Shown: positions 9,018 through 16,770 of the stretch, piece by piece | Layout: each line of letters starts with the position of its first letter | Position numbering within the stretch: the stretch's first letter is position 1 | NCBI RefSeq assembly: GCF_003344865.1 | Contig: NZ_CP031165.1 | Span: forward strand, 2,361,910-2,425,909 | DNA from: Euzebya pacifica | GTDB lineage: Bacteria; Actinomycetota; Nitriliruptoria; Euzebyales; Euzebyaceae | Length of the DNA stretch: 64,000 nt | Reading direction: 5' to 3' | Position numbers and translations under genes: made by a program | The notes under the pieces: generated by a model | Database searches by the model: none | Told to the model about the DNA's origin: nothing | The model's input: the letters and a program-made list of their open reading frames with translations, nothing else

Positions 9018-9441
9018 GCTACTGTGCCTCCTGTGCCATCACTATGGCGCCATGGTTCAAAGAGGGCGAACGACACCCCACGGCGAGGGAACCGAGACGG
9101 GCCGAATGGAGGTCAGAGGCGTCGACCGGTTCCGCGCTACTCAGCAGTGCAGAACGTTCGGGCAAGCATGCCCAATCGCGGGCGAGCCGCCCTGGCCACG
9201 CCAGAGTACCGCACAGTCCGCGCCGGCCCTGCGATCGGGTGACCGCCGAGCTGGCCTGACGTTGTGGAGTCGGCGAACGGCAAGTTGGGCGAGTGACTGG
9301 GCTGCAACGACTACCTGCCGAGCTACCAAGAAGTCTCAACCACCCTTTGCGGCGAAGATCCGCACACTCGCAGTCCCCCACGAAATGGAGCCAAACCCCG
9401 TTGGTTCGTCGACAATGGTCAGGCAAAGCACAGGCGGACGC
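9018..9441 (+). other. Intergenic stretch without recognisable gene
   Basis: These 424 bp separate the TetR gene from the end of the thioesterase operon. Open frames here lack conserved motifs and ribosome-binding sites. The only structure I see is the palindrome ATGGCGCCAT at 9044-9053 near the tetR start. Given the mobile-element scars just to the left, it may be further decayed sequence. Confidence 0.5.
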
Positions 9442-9969
9442 TCAATCCTGGAGGTCGAACCGGGCGGATGGGTCGAAGAGGTGCGCGACGTCCACTTCGA
9501 CGAAGTGGGCCGACGCCGTGACGATCCGACGCCCTGCCTGGCTTGCCGATGCCTCCATGTACAAGTCTCTCCCGCGACGCTCCACGAGCGTTGCGGAGAG
9601 CTCGGTATCGACACCGAGTCTCGTCGGCAATCGATAGGTGACACGGAGGTCCCGTGTCACGGCAGGCACCATGACACGGACCAGGACAAATCCGAACAGG
9701 TCATCCAGAACCGCGGCGACGGCCCCCCCATGTGCCACCCCCGGGGCGCCACCGTGGGAGACGTCGAACTGCTGTGTGGCACTGACAGACTGGCCCTCGG
9801 CGGCAAAGACCTCCAGCCCCAGACCCGACGGGTTGTCTTTCCCGCACACGAAGCACCACGCGGCGTGCGACGGCAAGCGATCTCCCGCGACCCACTCCCT
9901 CTGCGCGAAGGCCTCTTTGATCGCTTGGCCGAGCGCCGCAGGATCTTGTTCTCCGTCGCCGGCAGTCAC
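9442..9969 (-). CDS. PaaI-type hotdog acyl-CoA thioesterase
   Basis: I chose the GTG at 9969, which overlaps the TGA of the preceding gene (GTGA). The 175-residue protein has a single hotdog domain of the 4HBT/PaaI type: FDVSHGGAPGVAHGGAVAAV (the HGG segment), then FVLVRVMVPAVTRDLRVTYR and GRDLYMEASASQAGRRIVTA. An N-terminal CFVCGKDNPSGLGLEV motif is common in actinobacterial thioesterases of this group. It should hydrolyse acyl-CoA esters in the cytoplasm. It is the last gene of the operon that starts at 12351. A frameshifted duplicate lies at 5809-6254. Confidence 0.85.
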   Translation of the reverse strand: MTAGDGEQDPAALGQAIKEAFAQREWVAGDRLPSHAAWCFVCGKDNPSGLGLEVFAAEGQSVSATQQFDVSHGGAPGVAHGGAVAAVLDDLFGFVLVRVMVPAVTRDLRVTYRLPTRLGVDTELSATLVERRGRDLYMEASASQAGRRIVTASAHFVEVDVAHLFDPSARFDLQD

Positions 9970-11069
9970 CGGTCGATCCTGACGTCGCCGTGCCAGCTGG
10001 ACGTTGCTGCTCGTTCTAGGTCTCCACAGGCCGAACGTTCGATATTCACGAGCTCGTTCGCGAGATCGGCGAGGTCGCTTTGCGGTACCGAGTCGTTGGA
10101 AGCTGCAGCAGCCAACTCTGACCAGACACGGGCCGCGTCCGTCCACGATCGGCCCGCGAGCGCGAAGGCTTCGCTGTCGAGGAGGGACGCCGCGTCCTTG
10201 CAGAACTGGGCTTGAAGTCGTCGGAAGAGCCCACCGCCCGTTCCTGCCTTTTCGATGAAGACAGCCAACGCCTGGCGGGACTGGGCCAGGGACTCCGCAT
10301 CCATCGTCTGCGGCCAGGACCTCAGGTCGGTCGCGAACGTGTCCAGGCCCGGAAGGCCGCTCCCCGTGACGGAACTCCCCGGCCTTGCAAGCGGATCCAG
10401 GCTCTGCCCAGCGCCCTCGCGCATCCCACGTGCCGATTCCTGGGCCGCGGACCTGGCTGCCGTCTCCAGATCCGGCAGTTCGGATGGGAAGCGCATCGGC
10501 CATGTCGCGTAGCGGACCGGATCGGGAAACCCGATGGAGGACCGGGCGCGGTCAAGATCATCGATGCTGAGCACCTGTGGGTCGAGTCGGTCGTTGTCGA
10601 CGACTGTCACCGTCCCCGCGTTTTCGTCGTAGCCGATCACAACGATGTCGTGTCGGGTGTTGGAAAGCCGTACACGCAGGTAGGGCAGGAACGCGATATC
10701 GGCGTTCAGCATGACCGGTTGCCCCTGATCCAGCTGATGGGTGACCCAGCGCCAGGCTAGTCCCGGATCGTCTGTCTGTTTCCTGGACGTCGTGATGCCG
10801 AGTCTCGAGCACACGTTCGCTTCGAAGTCGGCATTGCGCCCGACGAGGTATATCGGCGTTCCCAGGTCGGGTACCCGCAGGTACATGAATGTCAAGGCCC
10901 CTCCGAGGCCGAAGACGAGCCCCTCGCTGAGCGGCGACCCCCAGTCCAGGCCGGCCCAGGTGAGAAGGTCTCGCATGGCTCCGGAGCCGCAGTGACCGCC
11001 AAGTTGCTCCGGGTAACCCGTTATGCGTGCTGAACCCACTGACTTGCCGCTTGTTCGCATGCGACCCAC
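9966..11069 (-). CDS. BtrH-like protein (BtrH_N plus DUF4872-type C-terminal domain)
   Basis: This 367-residue protein starts at GTG 11069; ATG 11060 is an alternative. The N-terminal half matches the BtrH N-terminal domain, a papain/C39-like fold: GGHCGSGAMRDLLTWAGLDW with Cys27, GLVFGLGGALTFMYLR, the RHDIVVIGYDENAGTVTVVD segment with the likely His, and DND. The C-terminal half (DLETAARSA to the end) is helical like DUF4872. BtrH in butirosin synthesis transfers an acyl group from a carrier protein to an amine; other members are uncharacterised. The gene is translationally coupled to a thioesterase and lies 17 bp after another thioesterase gene. Acyl transfer from a CoA ester is a possible role but is only an inference. 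Confidence 0.72.
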   Translation of the reverse strand: MGRMRTSGKSVGSARITGYPEQLGGHCGSGAMRDLLTWAGLDWGSPLSEGLVFGLGGALTFMYLRVPDLGTPIYLVGRNADFEANVCSRLGITTSRKQTDDPGLAWRWVTHQLDQGQPVMLNADIAFLPYLRVRLSNTRHDIVVIGYDENAGTVTVVDNDRLDPQVLSIDDLDRARSSIGFPDPVRYATWPMRFPSELPDLETAARSAAQESARGMREGAGQSLDPLARPGSSVTGSGLPGLDTFATDLRSWPQTMDAESLAQSRQALAVFIEKAGTGGGLFRRLQAQFCKDAASLLDSEAFALAGRSWTDAARVWSELAAAASNDSVPQSDLADLANELVNIERSACGDLERAATSSWHGDVRIDR

Positions 11070-11086
11070 CCTACCGTGGCCGACGG

Positions 11087-11548
11087 TTATTCGATAAATC
11101 GAACGTCAGTCGATGACGGGTCAGGATCATCCGAGCGGAGCCGCGTCCAATCAGGTGCGGGGCACGGAGTCATGGTCGCCAGGTCCACCCACACACGGAT
11201 GTTCTTGCCCGTCGCAACAACCGACCCTCGGCAAGTGAATCGATGGGTGGTGCTGAAGCTCGAGCGGCCCGCCGCGTGCAGGACGATCTCCTGCTCCATG
11301 AGGTCCCCGCTACGCGCTGGAGCATGGCAGTCGAGCTCCGATCGAACCACCGGTGCCCCGAACCCGGCGGACAGATCTTCCCAGACGGGGTGCCCCTGTT
11401 GGGTGAAGAGTTGTTGGTCGCCCTCCGACATCCAACGCCGATAGGTGTCGAAGAAGATCAACCCTGAGAGATCATCATCCCCGACGAAGACCTGGCGGGC
11501 CACACTGCAAGTCGCGATCGCTGACCTTGCGCCAGCTTCGGATTTCAT
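11087..11548 (-). CDS. Hotdog thioesterase, 4-hydroxybenzoyl-CoA thioesterase-like
   Basis: This 153-residue hotdog protein opens with strands around VARQVFVGDDDLSGLIFFDTY, followed by YRRWMSEGDQQLFTQQGHPVW. This is like the 4HBT signature, where an aspartate and a helix follow a membrane- or substrate-facing loop. It probably hydrolyses or binds an acyl-CoA. The ATG overlaps the stop of the MaoC gene (ATGA), so it belongs to the same operon. Its substrate is unknown. Confidence 0.75.
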   Translation of the reverse strand: MKSEAGARSAIATCSVARQVFVGDDDLSGLIFFDTYRRWMSEGDQQLFTQQGHPVWEDLSAGFGAPVVRSELDCHAPARSGDLMEQEIVLHAAGRSSFSTTHRFTCRGSVVATGKNIRVWVDLATMTPCPAPDWTRLRSDDPDPSSTDVRFIE

Positions 11549-11934
11549 AGCCGCACTGTGGCATCGCCACGACCGACAACGGTGCCGTCCTGGTTGCGAA
11601 CTGCCAGCAGCACGGCCAATCGGTCGCCGTCCACCTCTTGGGCGACGGCCTCGGCGCTGAGCGTGTCGCCTGGGAAGACTGGTGCGGTCAGGTCGATTCG
11701 CCAGCGCTGCACCGCATCCACACCGAACTCCCGGGTGAGCATGGACCCGGCAAGGCCCAGCACGAAGGTCCCGTGAGCAATGACACCGGGCATGCCGGTC
11801 TGGCGGGCGAAGTCGTCTTCGACGTGAACCGGATTTGGGTCGCGCATGGCCACCGCCATGTAGGCGATGTTCATACGGCCGATGGGCTCGGATTCCAGGG
11901 TGGCAACCGTGTCGCCTGCGGAGAAAGTGGTCAT
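11545..11934 (-). CDS. MaoC-like enoyl-CoA hydratase, catalytic-type subunit
   Basis: This 129-residue protein contains the R-hydratase motif: DPNPVHVEDDFARQTGMPGV followed by IAHGTF, with the catalytic Asp and His. It starts 3 bp after the stop of the MaoC-N-type gene at 11938-12351. Pairs of short MaoC proteins like this form heterodimers (for example ChsH1 with the MaoC part of ChsH2) that hydrate bulky enoyl-CoAs in steroid degradation. The partner supplies the substrate pocket. This supports hydration of a large or ring-bearing CoA ester. Confidence 0.85.
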   Translation of the reverse strand: MTTFSAGDTVATLESEPIGRMNIAYMAVAMRDPNPVHVEDDFARQTGMPGVIAHGTFVLGLAGSMLTREFGVDAVQRWRIDLTAPVFPGDTLSAEAVAQEVDGDRLAVLLAVRNQDGTVVGRGDATVRL

Positions 11935-11937
11935 GGT

Positions 11938-12351
11938 TCAGCCCCTCTGGATGGTCGTCGAGCGCTCCCGTACGGCCAGCGTGCCGTCCGAAGCGGTGTA
12001 GTCAGTGGTCAGCTCGACGAACGTCAACGTTCCGTTTCGGCCCGTTTTGGTCCGCACGTCGGAGACGACCGGTTGGACGTCGAGGACGTCACCCACATGC
12101 ACCGGTGCGTGCAGCTCGACCTCGGCCCCGCCATACATCGCCTTCATGAAGTCGATCTCCATGGCGTCGTGGACTGGATGCGCGCCATAGGTGGTGACGT
12201 ACATCAGAAACCCCTGGGGGACCGGCGCCCCGTCTCGGGCGACCCAACCGTCTTCCGGGGCGACGCCGAGTGCGAGCACGAACTCTTCGACCCGTGCGGC
12301 CGTCACCTCGAAGGTGCTGGGGGGAAAGGCGTAGCCGACCTCGCGAACCAT
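11938..12351 (-). CDS. MaoC N-terminal-type (FAS1-like) dehydratase subunit
   Basis: The ATG at 12351 is preceded by a strong GGAGGT six bases upstream; the longer open frame is spurious. The 137-residue product has a hotdog fold of the MaoC_dehydrat_N type: YAFPPSTFEVTAARVEEFVL, then VPQGFLMYVTTYGAHPVHDA, and KTGRNGTLTFVELTT. It lacks the D-x-N-P-x-H catalytic motif, so it is probably the non-catalytic half of a heterodimer with the next gene. It heads the five-gene minus-strand operon. The palindrome at 12375-12390 lies 24 bp upstream. Confidence 0.8.
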   Translation of the reverse strand: MVREVGYAFPPSTFEVTAARVEEFVLALGVAPEDGWVARDGAPVPQGFLMYVTTYGAHPVHDAMEIDFMKAMYGGAEVELHAPVHVGDVLDVQPVVSDVRTKTGRNGTLTFVELTTDYTASDGTLAVRERSTTIQRG

Positions 12352-12374
12352 GTGACCTCCAAGAAGGGACTTGT

Positions 12375-12390
12375 TTGATTCATCAATCAA
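12375..12390. promoter_or_regulatory. Palindromic operator in divergent promoter region (TGATTGATCAATCA family)
   Basis: The sequence TTGATTCATCAATCAA is a 6+6 bp inverted repeat around CATC. It lies between the minus-strand MaoC/thioesterase operon and the plus-strand thiolase. TTGTTT at 12371-12376 and TATCGT at 12394-12399, 17 bp apart, would make a plus-strand promoter that this site covers. It shares 13 of 14 bases with the consensus deduced from the sites at 30529 and 40705. Repression by a TetR protein of the island is the likely function. Confidence 0.6.
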
Positions 12391-12448
12391 CTCTATCGTA
12401 GTCGTCATCGTGGCCGGAAGGCAAGCAGGAGTCGGATCGGAGTCGAGC

Positions 12449-13618
12449 GTGCGCAGGGTGGCAGTTACAGGGGTCGGACAGACGGCCTTCGGGAAGTTCT
12501 TGGACCGCAACCTGAAGGGGTTGGGGGCCGAAGCGATCCATTCGGCTCTGGCCGACGCCGGCGCCGTGGCCGGCGACGTCCAGGCTGTGTACGCGGCCAA
12601 CGCGATCGCTGGTCTGATCACCGGGCAGGAGATGGTGCGTGGGCAGGTGGTACTGACCGAGACGGGGATCTCGGGGGTCCCCGTCGTCAACGTGGAGAAC
12701 GCTTGCGCGGGAGGGGCCACGGCGCTGCACCTGGCCTGGATGGCCATTGCCTCGGGCCAGGTCGACGTGGCGCTGGCCTTCGGGGCGGAGAAGATGGCCC
12801 ACGAGGACAAGCGAAAGGCCGTTCTGGCGATCGCCACAGCCATGGATGTCGAGGAGCCGATCGACACGAACTCCCCGTCTCCGTTCATGACCCACTATGC
12901 CTCCCGGATCCGCCGGTACATGGCCAACACGGGGGCCACGGCGACCGACTTCGCGATGGTCGCCACCAAAGCGCAGCGCAACGGTGCCCTGAACGACTTG
13001 GCACAGTACGGCAACGCATTGGTCACGCCTGAAGACATCCTGGGGGCGCGGTCGGTCGCCGAGCCGCTGACGGTACCGATGTGCTCACCCATCGGCGACG
13101 GGGGCGCTGCCGTCCTCCTCGTGGCCGAGGACGCCTTGCACCGCTTCCCCGACAGCGCACCCGTCACCATACGGGCGTCGGTCCTGGTGTCGGGATCGAG
13201 CCCGAACAGCGGCCTACCCGGTGCCATCGAGCGAGCGGCCAAGGCCGCCTACGAACAAGCCGGCATCGGGCCGGAGGACCTTGACTTGGTCGAGCTCCAC
13301 GACGCGAACGCCGCGTCGGAAGTCATGCGCTATGAGTCCCTCGGGCTGGCCAGTCCCGGCGACGGCCCCAAGTTGGTGCGCAGCGGGGCCACCCAACGCG
13401 ACGGCGAACTGCCCGTCAACCCATCCGGCGGTCTGATCGCGCGCGGACACCCGGTTGGAGCCACCGGCTGCGCACAGATCTATGAACTGTGCACCCAGCT
13501 CCGTGGCCGGGCGGGGGCCCGCCAGGTGGACGCGCCACGGGTCGCCCTGGCCGAGAACGGCGGGGGGTGGGTCGGCGGGGACGTGGCCGCCGACTCCGTC
13601 CACATCCTCAGCATCTGA
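12449..13618 (+). CDS. SCP2-type thiolase / acetyl-CoA acyltransferase
   Basis: The protein starts at GTG 12449 after a GGAG, where the thiolase N-terminus (VRRVAVTGVGQTAFGKFLDR) begins; it has 389 residues. Cys86 (NVENACAGGA) is at the acyl-enzyme position, and the C-terminal ARGHPVGATGCAQIYEL carries the catalytic His. The second cysteine loop ends as NGGGWVGGD, so the classical CxG motif is absent, as in the SCP2-thiolase group. It is expected to cleave or form a beta-ketoacyl-CoA at the end of a beta-oxidation turn. It is the first gene of the plus-strand run to 16569, opposite the operator at 12375. Confidence 0.85.
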   Translation: MRRVAVTGVGQTAFGKFLDRNLKGLGAEAIHSALADAGAVAGDVQAVYAANAIAGLITGQEMVRGQVVLTETGISGVPVVNVENACAGGATALHLAWMAIASGQVDVALAFGAEKMAHEDKRKAVLAIATAMDVEEPIDTNSPSPFMTHYASRIRRYMANTGATATDFAMVATKAQRNGALNDLAQYGNALVTPEDILGARSVAEPLTVPMCSPIGDGGAAVLLVAEDALHRFPDSAPVTIRASVLVSGSSPNSGLPGAIERAAKAAYEQAGIGPEDLDLVELHDANAASEVMRYESLGLASPGDGPKLVRSGATQRDGELPVNPSGGLIARGHPVGATGCAQIYELCTQLRGRAGARQVDAPRVALAENGGGWVGGDVAADSVHILSI

Positions 13619-13717
13619 GGAGCCTCACCGGCAACCAGTTCCGAGCGCAGGACCGAGATCCGACCTGGGTAAACGCACGCTGCCGACAGCTCGTTGGCAG
13701 CCGACAAGGGAGAGAGC

Positions 13718-14473
13718 ATGAGCAGGCTAGAGGGCAAGGTGGCAATCGTCACGGGCAGCGGACGTGGGATCGGGCGAGCAATCGTGAGACGCCTGGCGAG
13801 CGAGGGTGCCAAGGTGATGGTCAATGACGTCGACGAGGGCCCCGCCAAGGAGACAGTGCAAGCTCTCAACGGCGAGGGATTCGACGACATCGCGATGACG
13901 GTGGCCGACATCTCTGACCGCGATGCGGCAGGGGAGGTCGTGGCCCACGCGGCGGAACGCTGGGGACGCGTCGATGTCTTGGTCAACAACGCCGGTCTCT
14001 GGCGTGACTCCCTGGTGGAGAAGATGGACCCAGAGACGTTTGACTTCGTGGTGAAGGTGAACCTCTACGGCACGTTCTGGATGACCCAACACTCCTGGAC
14101 CCACATGAAGGAGCAGGGCTCGGGGAGCATCATCAACTTCACCTCCCAAGCCGGGCTGGGGGGCAACATCGGGCAGGCCAACTACAGTGCCGCGAAGGCG
14201 GCGGTCGTCGGGCTCACCCGCAGCAACGCCAAGGAGTTCGCGCGCAAGAACGTCCGGGTCAATGCCGTGTCACCCGCTGCAGCCGGCACACGCGCCCTCG
14301 AGGGACTGGACGACCGGTTCGTGGACACGTTCACCAAGATGCTGCCCCTCGGTCGCTTCGGAGAACCGCACGAGATCGCCGCAGCCGTGGCGTTCCTCGC
14401 CTCCGATGACGCCGGCTTCGTCACGGGTCAGGTCCTCGGCGTGGACGGTGGCTTCTCCATCGGGAAGCCGTAA
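13718..14473 (+). CDS. SDR-family NAD(P)-dependent oxidoreductase (3-hydroxyacyl-CoA dehydrogenase type)
   Basis: I start at ATG 13718 after AAGGGAGAGA. The 251-residue protein is a classical short-chain dehydrogenase: cofactor motif TGSGRGIGRA near residue 12, NNAG, the active-site Ser in NFTSQAG, and YSAAK. It probably oxidises or reduces a hydroxy group on the CoA ester between the MaoC hydratase (next gene) and a thiolase, which would complete a beta-oxidation cycle. Substrate specificity cannot be read from the sequence. Confidence 0.88.
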   Translation: MSRLEGKVAIVTGSGRGIGRAIVRRLASEGAKVMVNDVDEGPAKETVQALNGEGFDDIAMTVADISDRDAAGEVVAHAAERWGRVDVLVNNAGLWRDSLVEKMDPETFDFVVKVNLYGTFWMTQHSWTHMKEQGSGSIINFTSQAGLGGNIGQANYSAAKAAVVGLTRSNAKEFARKNVRVNAVSPAAAGTRALEGLDDRFVDTFTKMLPLGRFGEPHEIAAAVAFLASDDAGFVTGQVLGVDGGFSIGKP

Positions 14474-14907
14474 TGGCGAACAAGAAGAAGCTGGATGACA
14501 TCGAGTCCGGCGAGACGATCGTCGGCCGGTCGATCACGTTGGGCGAGTGGCACGTGATGACGTTCGCCGGACTGACCGGTGACTTCTACCCCCTGCACAC
14601 CGATGCAGAGTTCGCGGCAGGCTCACCGTTTGGCGGGCGGATCGCCCACGGACTCCTCACCTTCGTCGTGGGCGCGGGCTTCCTGGCCAACGAACTCGCG
14701 GACTACGACGTCGTGGCAGCGCTGGGATTCGGCGCCACCCGCTTCACCGCGCCCGTCAAGTTCGGCGACACCATCACCCCGAACGGGACCGTGACCGAGA
14801 TCACTCCCAAGGACAGCCGAGGGGTCGTGGCGTTCGACATCGACATTACCAACCAGCGGGGGGAGACGGTCGTCACCTCCAGCATGCAAGTCATGATCCG
14901 CGCGTAA
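14473..14907 (+). CDS. MaoC-family enoyl-CoA hydratase
   Basis: This 144-residue hotdog protein has the family motif GDFYPLHTDAEFAAGSPFGG followed by RIAHGLL, where the usual Asn-Pro is Tyr-Pro. Its ATG shares one base with the stop of the SDR gene (TAATG). It should hydrate a trans-2-enoyl-CoA to an (R)-3-hydroxyacyl-CoA. Together with the adjacent SDR and thiolases it forms a full beta-oxidation module. Confidence 0.87.
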   Translation: MANKKKLDDIESGETIVGRSITLGEWHVMTFAGLTGDFYPLHTDAEFAAGSPFGGRIAHGLLTFVVGAGFLANELADYDVVAALGFGATRFTAPVKFGDTITPNGTVTEITPKDSRGVVAFDIDITNQRGETVVTSSMQVMIRA

Positions 14908-14938
14908 CGAACTGCTACACCAGAAAAGGAGCACAGCC

Positions 14939-16129
14939 ATGAGCACTCAGCGACCGAAGGTGGCGATGATCGCCGCAGGGGTCACCCAGTGGGGAGCCCG
15001 ACAGGCAACCTACCGCGACCTTGCCAGCGAAGCCGGCAAGAACGCATTCGACTCCAACCCCAACCTCACGCCCAAGGACGTGGACGGCATCATCGCCTCC
15101 TCGGTCTATCCGGAGCGGTCTGCCTACCAGGGCAAGGTCGCGCCGCTGCTGGCAGAGACCCTCGGCATCCGACCTCGCATGTTCGAGCGGGTCGAGAACC
15201 AGTGCGGTTCCGGAACCGCGGCAATCCGCACCGCACAATGGGCCATACTCGCCGGCGCCGCCGACGTCGTGGCAGTGGTCGGTGTGGAGAAGATGCTCCT
15301 GCCCAACCCCGGAGAGGTGTTCACCAACGCGCTCGCCGGACTCGACCGTGACTGGGAGGGGGCTCTGGGAGTCACCCCGCCGGGCGCGTTCGCCCTGGCC
15401 GCCAAGGCCCACATGCAGAAGTACGGCACCACCGAAGAACAGCTCGCCATGGTTTCGGTGAAGAACCACGCGCACTCGATGAAGAACCCGTACGCGCACT
15501 TCCACAAGGGTCCGGACCTCGACGCGGTAATGAACTCCCGCCCCATCGCCACCCCGTTCAAGCTCTTTGACTGTGCACCGAACACCGACGGGGCAGCAGT
15601 GGTCATCCTTGCCAACGAGGACCGGGCCAAGGAGCTGTCGGACAACCCCGTCTGGATGCTGGGATCTGGGCAGGGCTTCGATGCCTACACGATGGCCAAC
15701 ATGAGTCGCGATTGGTCATACTGGCCGGCGATCGAGCAGGCGGGCAGGGGGGCTTACGAGTCCGCCGGCCTGTCCCCGTCCGACGTCGACCTACTGGAGA
15801 CCCACGACTGCTTCACGATCTCAGAAATCCTGCAGTACGAAGGTCTGGGATTCTGTGAACGCGGCGAGGGCGGCCACTTCGTGGAGAGTGGCGGTTCGGA
15901 CTACGGTGGGAAGGTCGTGGTGAACCCCCGTGGCGGGCTGCTGGCATGCGGTCACCCCATCGGGGCGACCGGCGTGGCCCAGGCCCACGAGATGTTCGTC
16001 CAGTTGCGTGAGGAGGCGGACGAGCGCCAAGTCGACGGGGCGCAGGTCGGGATGTCGCTGACGATGAGCAACATCGGTTCAGAGGCGCACTGCGTGCTCT
16101 GGGGAACCGATGAGGTCGCGGCCGCATGA
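14939..16129 (+). CDS. SCP2-type thiolase paired with DUF35
   Basis: The protein has 396 residues, with a good ribosome-binding site (AAAAGGAG) before ATG 14939. The nucleophile Cys89 is in VENQCGSGTA, LETHDCFTISE follows, and ACGHPIGATGVAQAHEM supplies the His. Unlike the protein at 1170-2315 it keeps the thiolase GHP-GATG motif. Its end overlaps the start of a DUF35 gene by four bases, so an alpha/beta complex is likely. Role: thiolytic (or aldol) cleavage of a bulky acyl-CoA. Confidence 0.87.
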   Translation: MSTQRPKVAMIAAGVTQWGARQATYRDLASEAGKNAFDSNPNLTPKDVDGIIASSVYPERSAYQGKVAPLLAETLGIRPRMFERVENQCGSGTAAIRTAQWAILAGAADVVAVVGVEKMLLPNPGEVFTNALAGLDRDWEGALGVTPPGAFALAAKAHMQKYGTTEEQLAMVSVKNHAHSMKNPYAHFHKGPDLDAVMNSRPIATPFKLFDCAPNTDGAAVVILANEDRAKELSDNPVWMLGSGQGFDAYTMANMSRDWSYWPAIEQAGRGAYESAGLSPSDVDLLETHDCFTISEILQYEGLGFCERGEGGHFVESGGSDYGGKVVVNPRGGLLACGHPIGATGVAQAHEMFVQLREEADERQVDGAQVGMSLTMSNIGSEAHCVLWGTDEVAAA

Positions 16130-16569
16130 CCACCGACACCGCCTACTGGACCGTCCTCGACGCCTTCCCCCAGCAGTACACCGACGGTAACAAGCTCGCG
16201 CCCTTCTACGAGAACCTCCGCGAGGATCGGTTCACCACCACTACCTGCAACGCCTGCAGCGCGGTGCACTGGCCGCCCCGCAGCGTGTGTCCCGAGTGCA
16301 TGTCCGACAACCTTGCCTGGGAGGAGATGCCGCCGGTCGGCACGGTGTACAGCTTCACCGTGCAGGTCGCCGGGGTCCCCGCTGGGTTCGATCCGCCCTT
16401 GGTCTATGCGCTCGTGGACTTCGACAACGGCATCCGTCTCTTCACCGCCATCGTTGATTGCGAACCCGAGGCCGTCGAGGTCGGCAGCAAGGTAGAGGTC
16501 GTCGTCCGCGAGGTACTCCCCGACCAGCAAGGGAGAACGCGGGTCATGCCGTACTTCCGTCTGGCCTGA
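16126..16569 (+). CDS. DUF35 zinc-ribbon/OB-fold protein, thiolase partner
   Basis: This 147-residue protein has a zinc ribbon with Cys41, Cys44, Cys55 and Cys58 (CNAC and CPEC) and an OB fold through GTVYSFTVQVAGVPAGFD. It resembles the protein at 2318-2737 in architecture but differs clearly in sequence. It is coupled to the preceding thiolase by an ATGA overlap and ends the transcription unit; a terminator hairpin follows 17 bp later. Confidence 0.85.
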   Translation: MTTDTAYWTVLDAFPQQYTDGNKLAPFYENLREDRFTTTTCNACSAVHWPPRSVCPECMSDNLAWEEMPPVGTVYSFTVQVAGVPAGFDPPLVYALVDFDNGIRLFTAIVDCEPEAVEVGSKVEVVVREVLPDQQGRTRVMPYFRLA

Positions 16570-16586
16570 GCCAACTCCACCCGTTC

Positions 16587-16618
16587 GTCAGCCCGGCCCC
16601 ACGAGGGGCCGGGCTGAC
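16587..16618 (+). terminator. Strong hairpin terminator
   Basis: A perfect 14-bp stem (GTCAGCCCGGCCCC, loop ACGA, then its exact complement) lies 17 bp after the DUF35 stop. A short run with some T (CTGCCTTTCAT) follows, but there is no long U tract. It separates the thiolase/DUF35 operon from the ABC-transporter operon promoter at 16.7 kb. Confidence 0.85.
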
Positions 16619-16711
16619 TGCCTTTCATCCCCGATCGAGCGGGAAACGCCCACTCAGCCGACGTCAACGGCGACGACGGACAGATCAAGAGTCTGAACAA
16701 CGGTCGAAAAG

Positions 16712-16743
16712 TGATTGACTAATCGATTGAACGTTTCTACGCT
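16712..16743 (+). promoter_or_regulatory. Promoter and overlapping operator for the transporter operon
   Basis: TTGACT at 16715-16720 and TACGCT at 16738-16743 are 17 bp apart. TGATTGACTAATCG at 16712-16725 overlaps the -35 box and matches the TGATTGATCAATCA consensus at 11 of 14 positions, including a GATT-N4-AATC inverted core. The first gene start (GTG 16771) is 28 bp downstream of the -10 box. The site probably couples uptake to the same TetR regulator as the other operons. Confidence 0.5.
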
Positions 16744-16770
16744 TCCGAATCACTGGGCCACGCGAACTGC

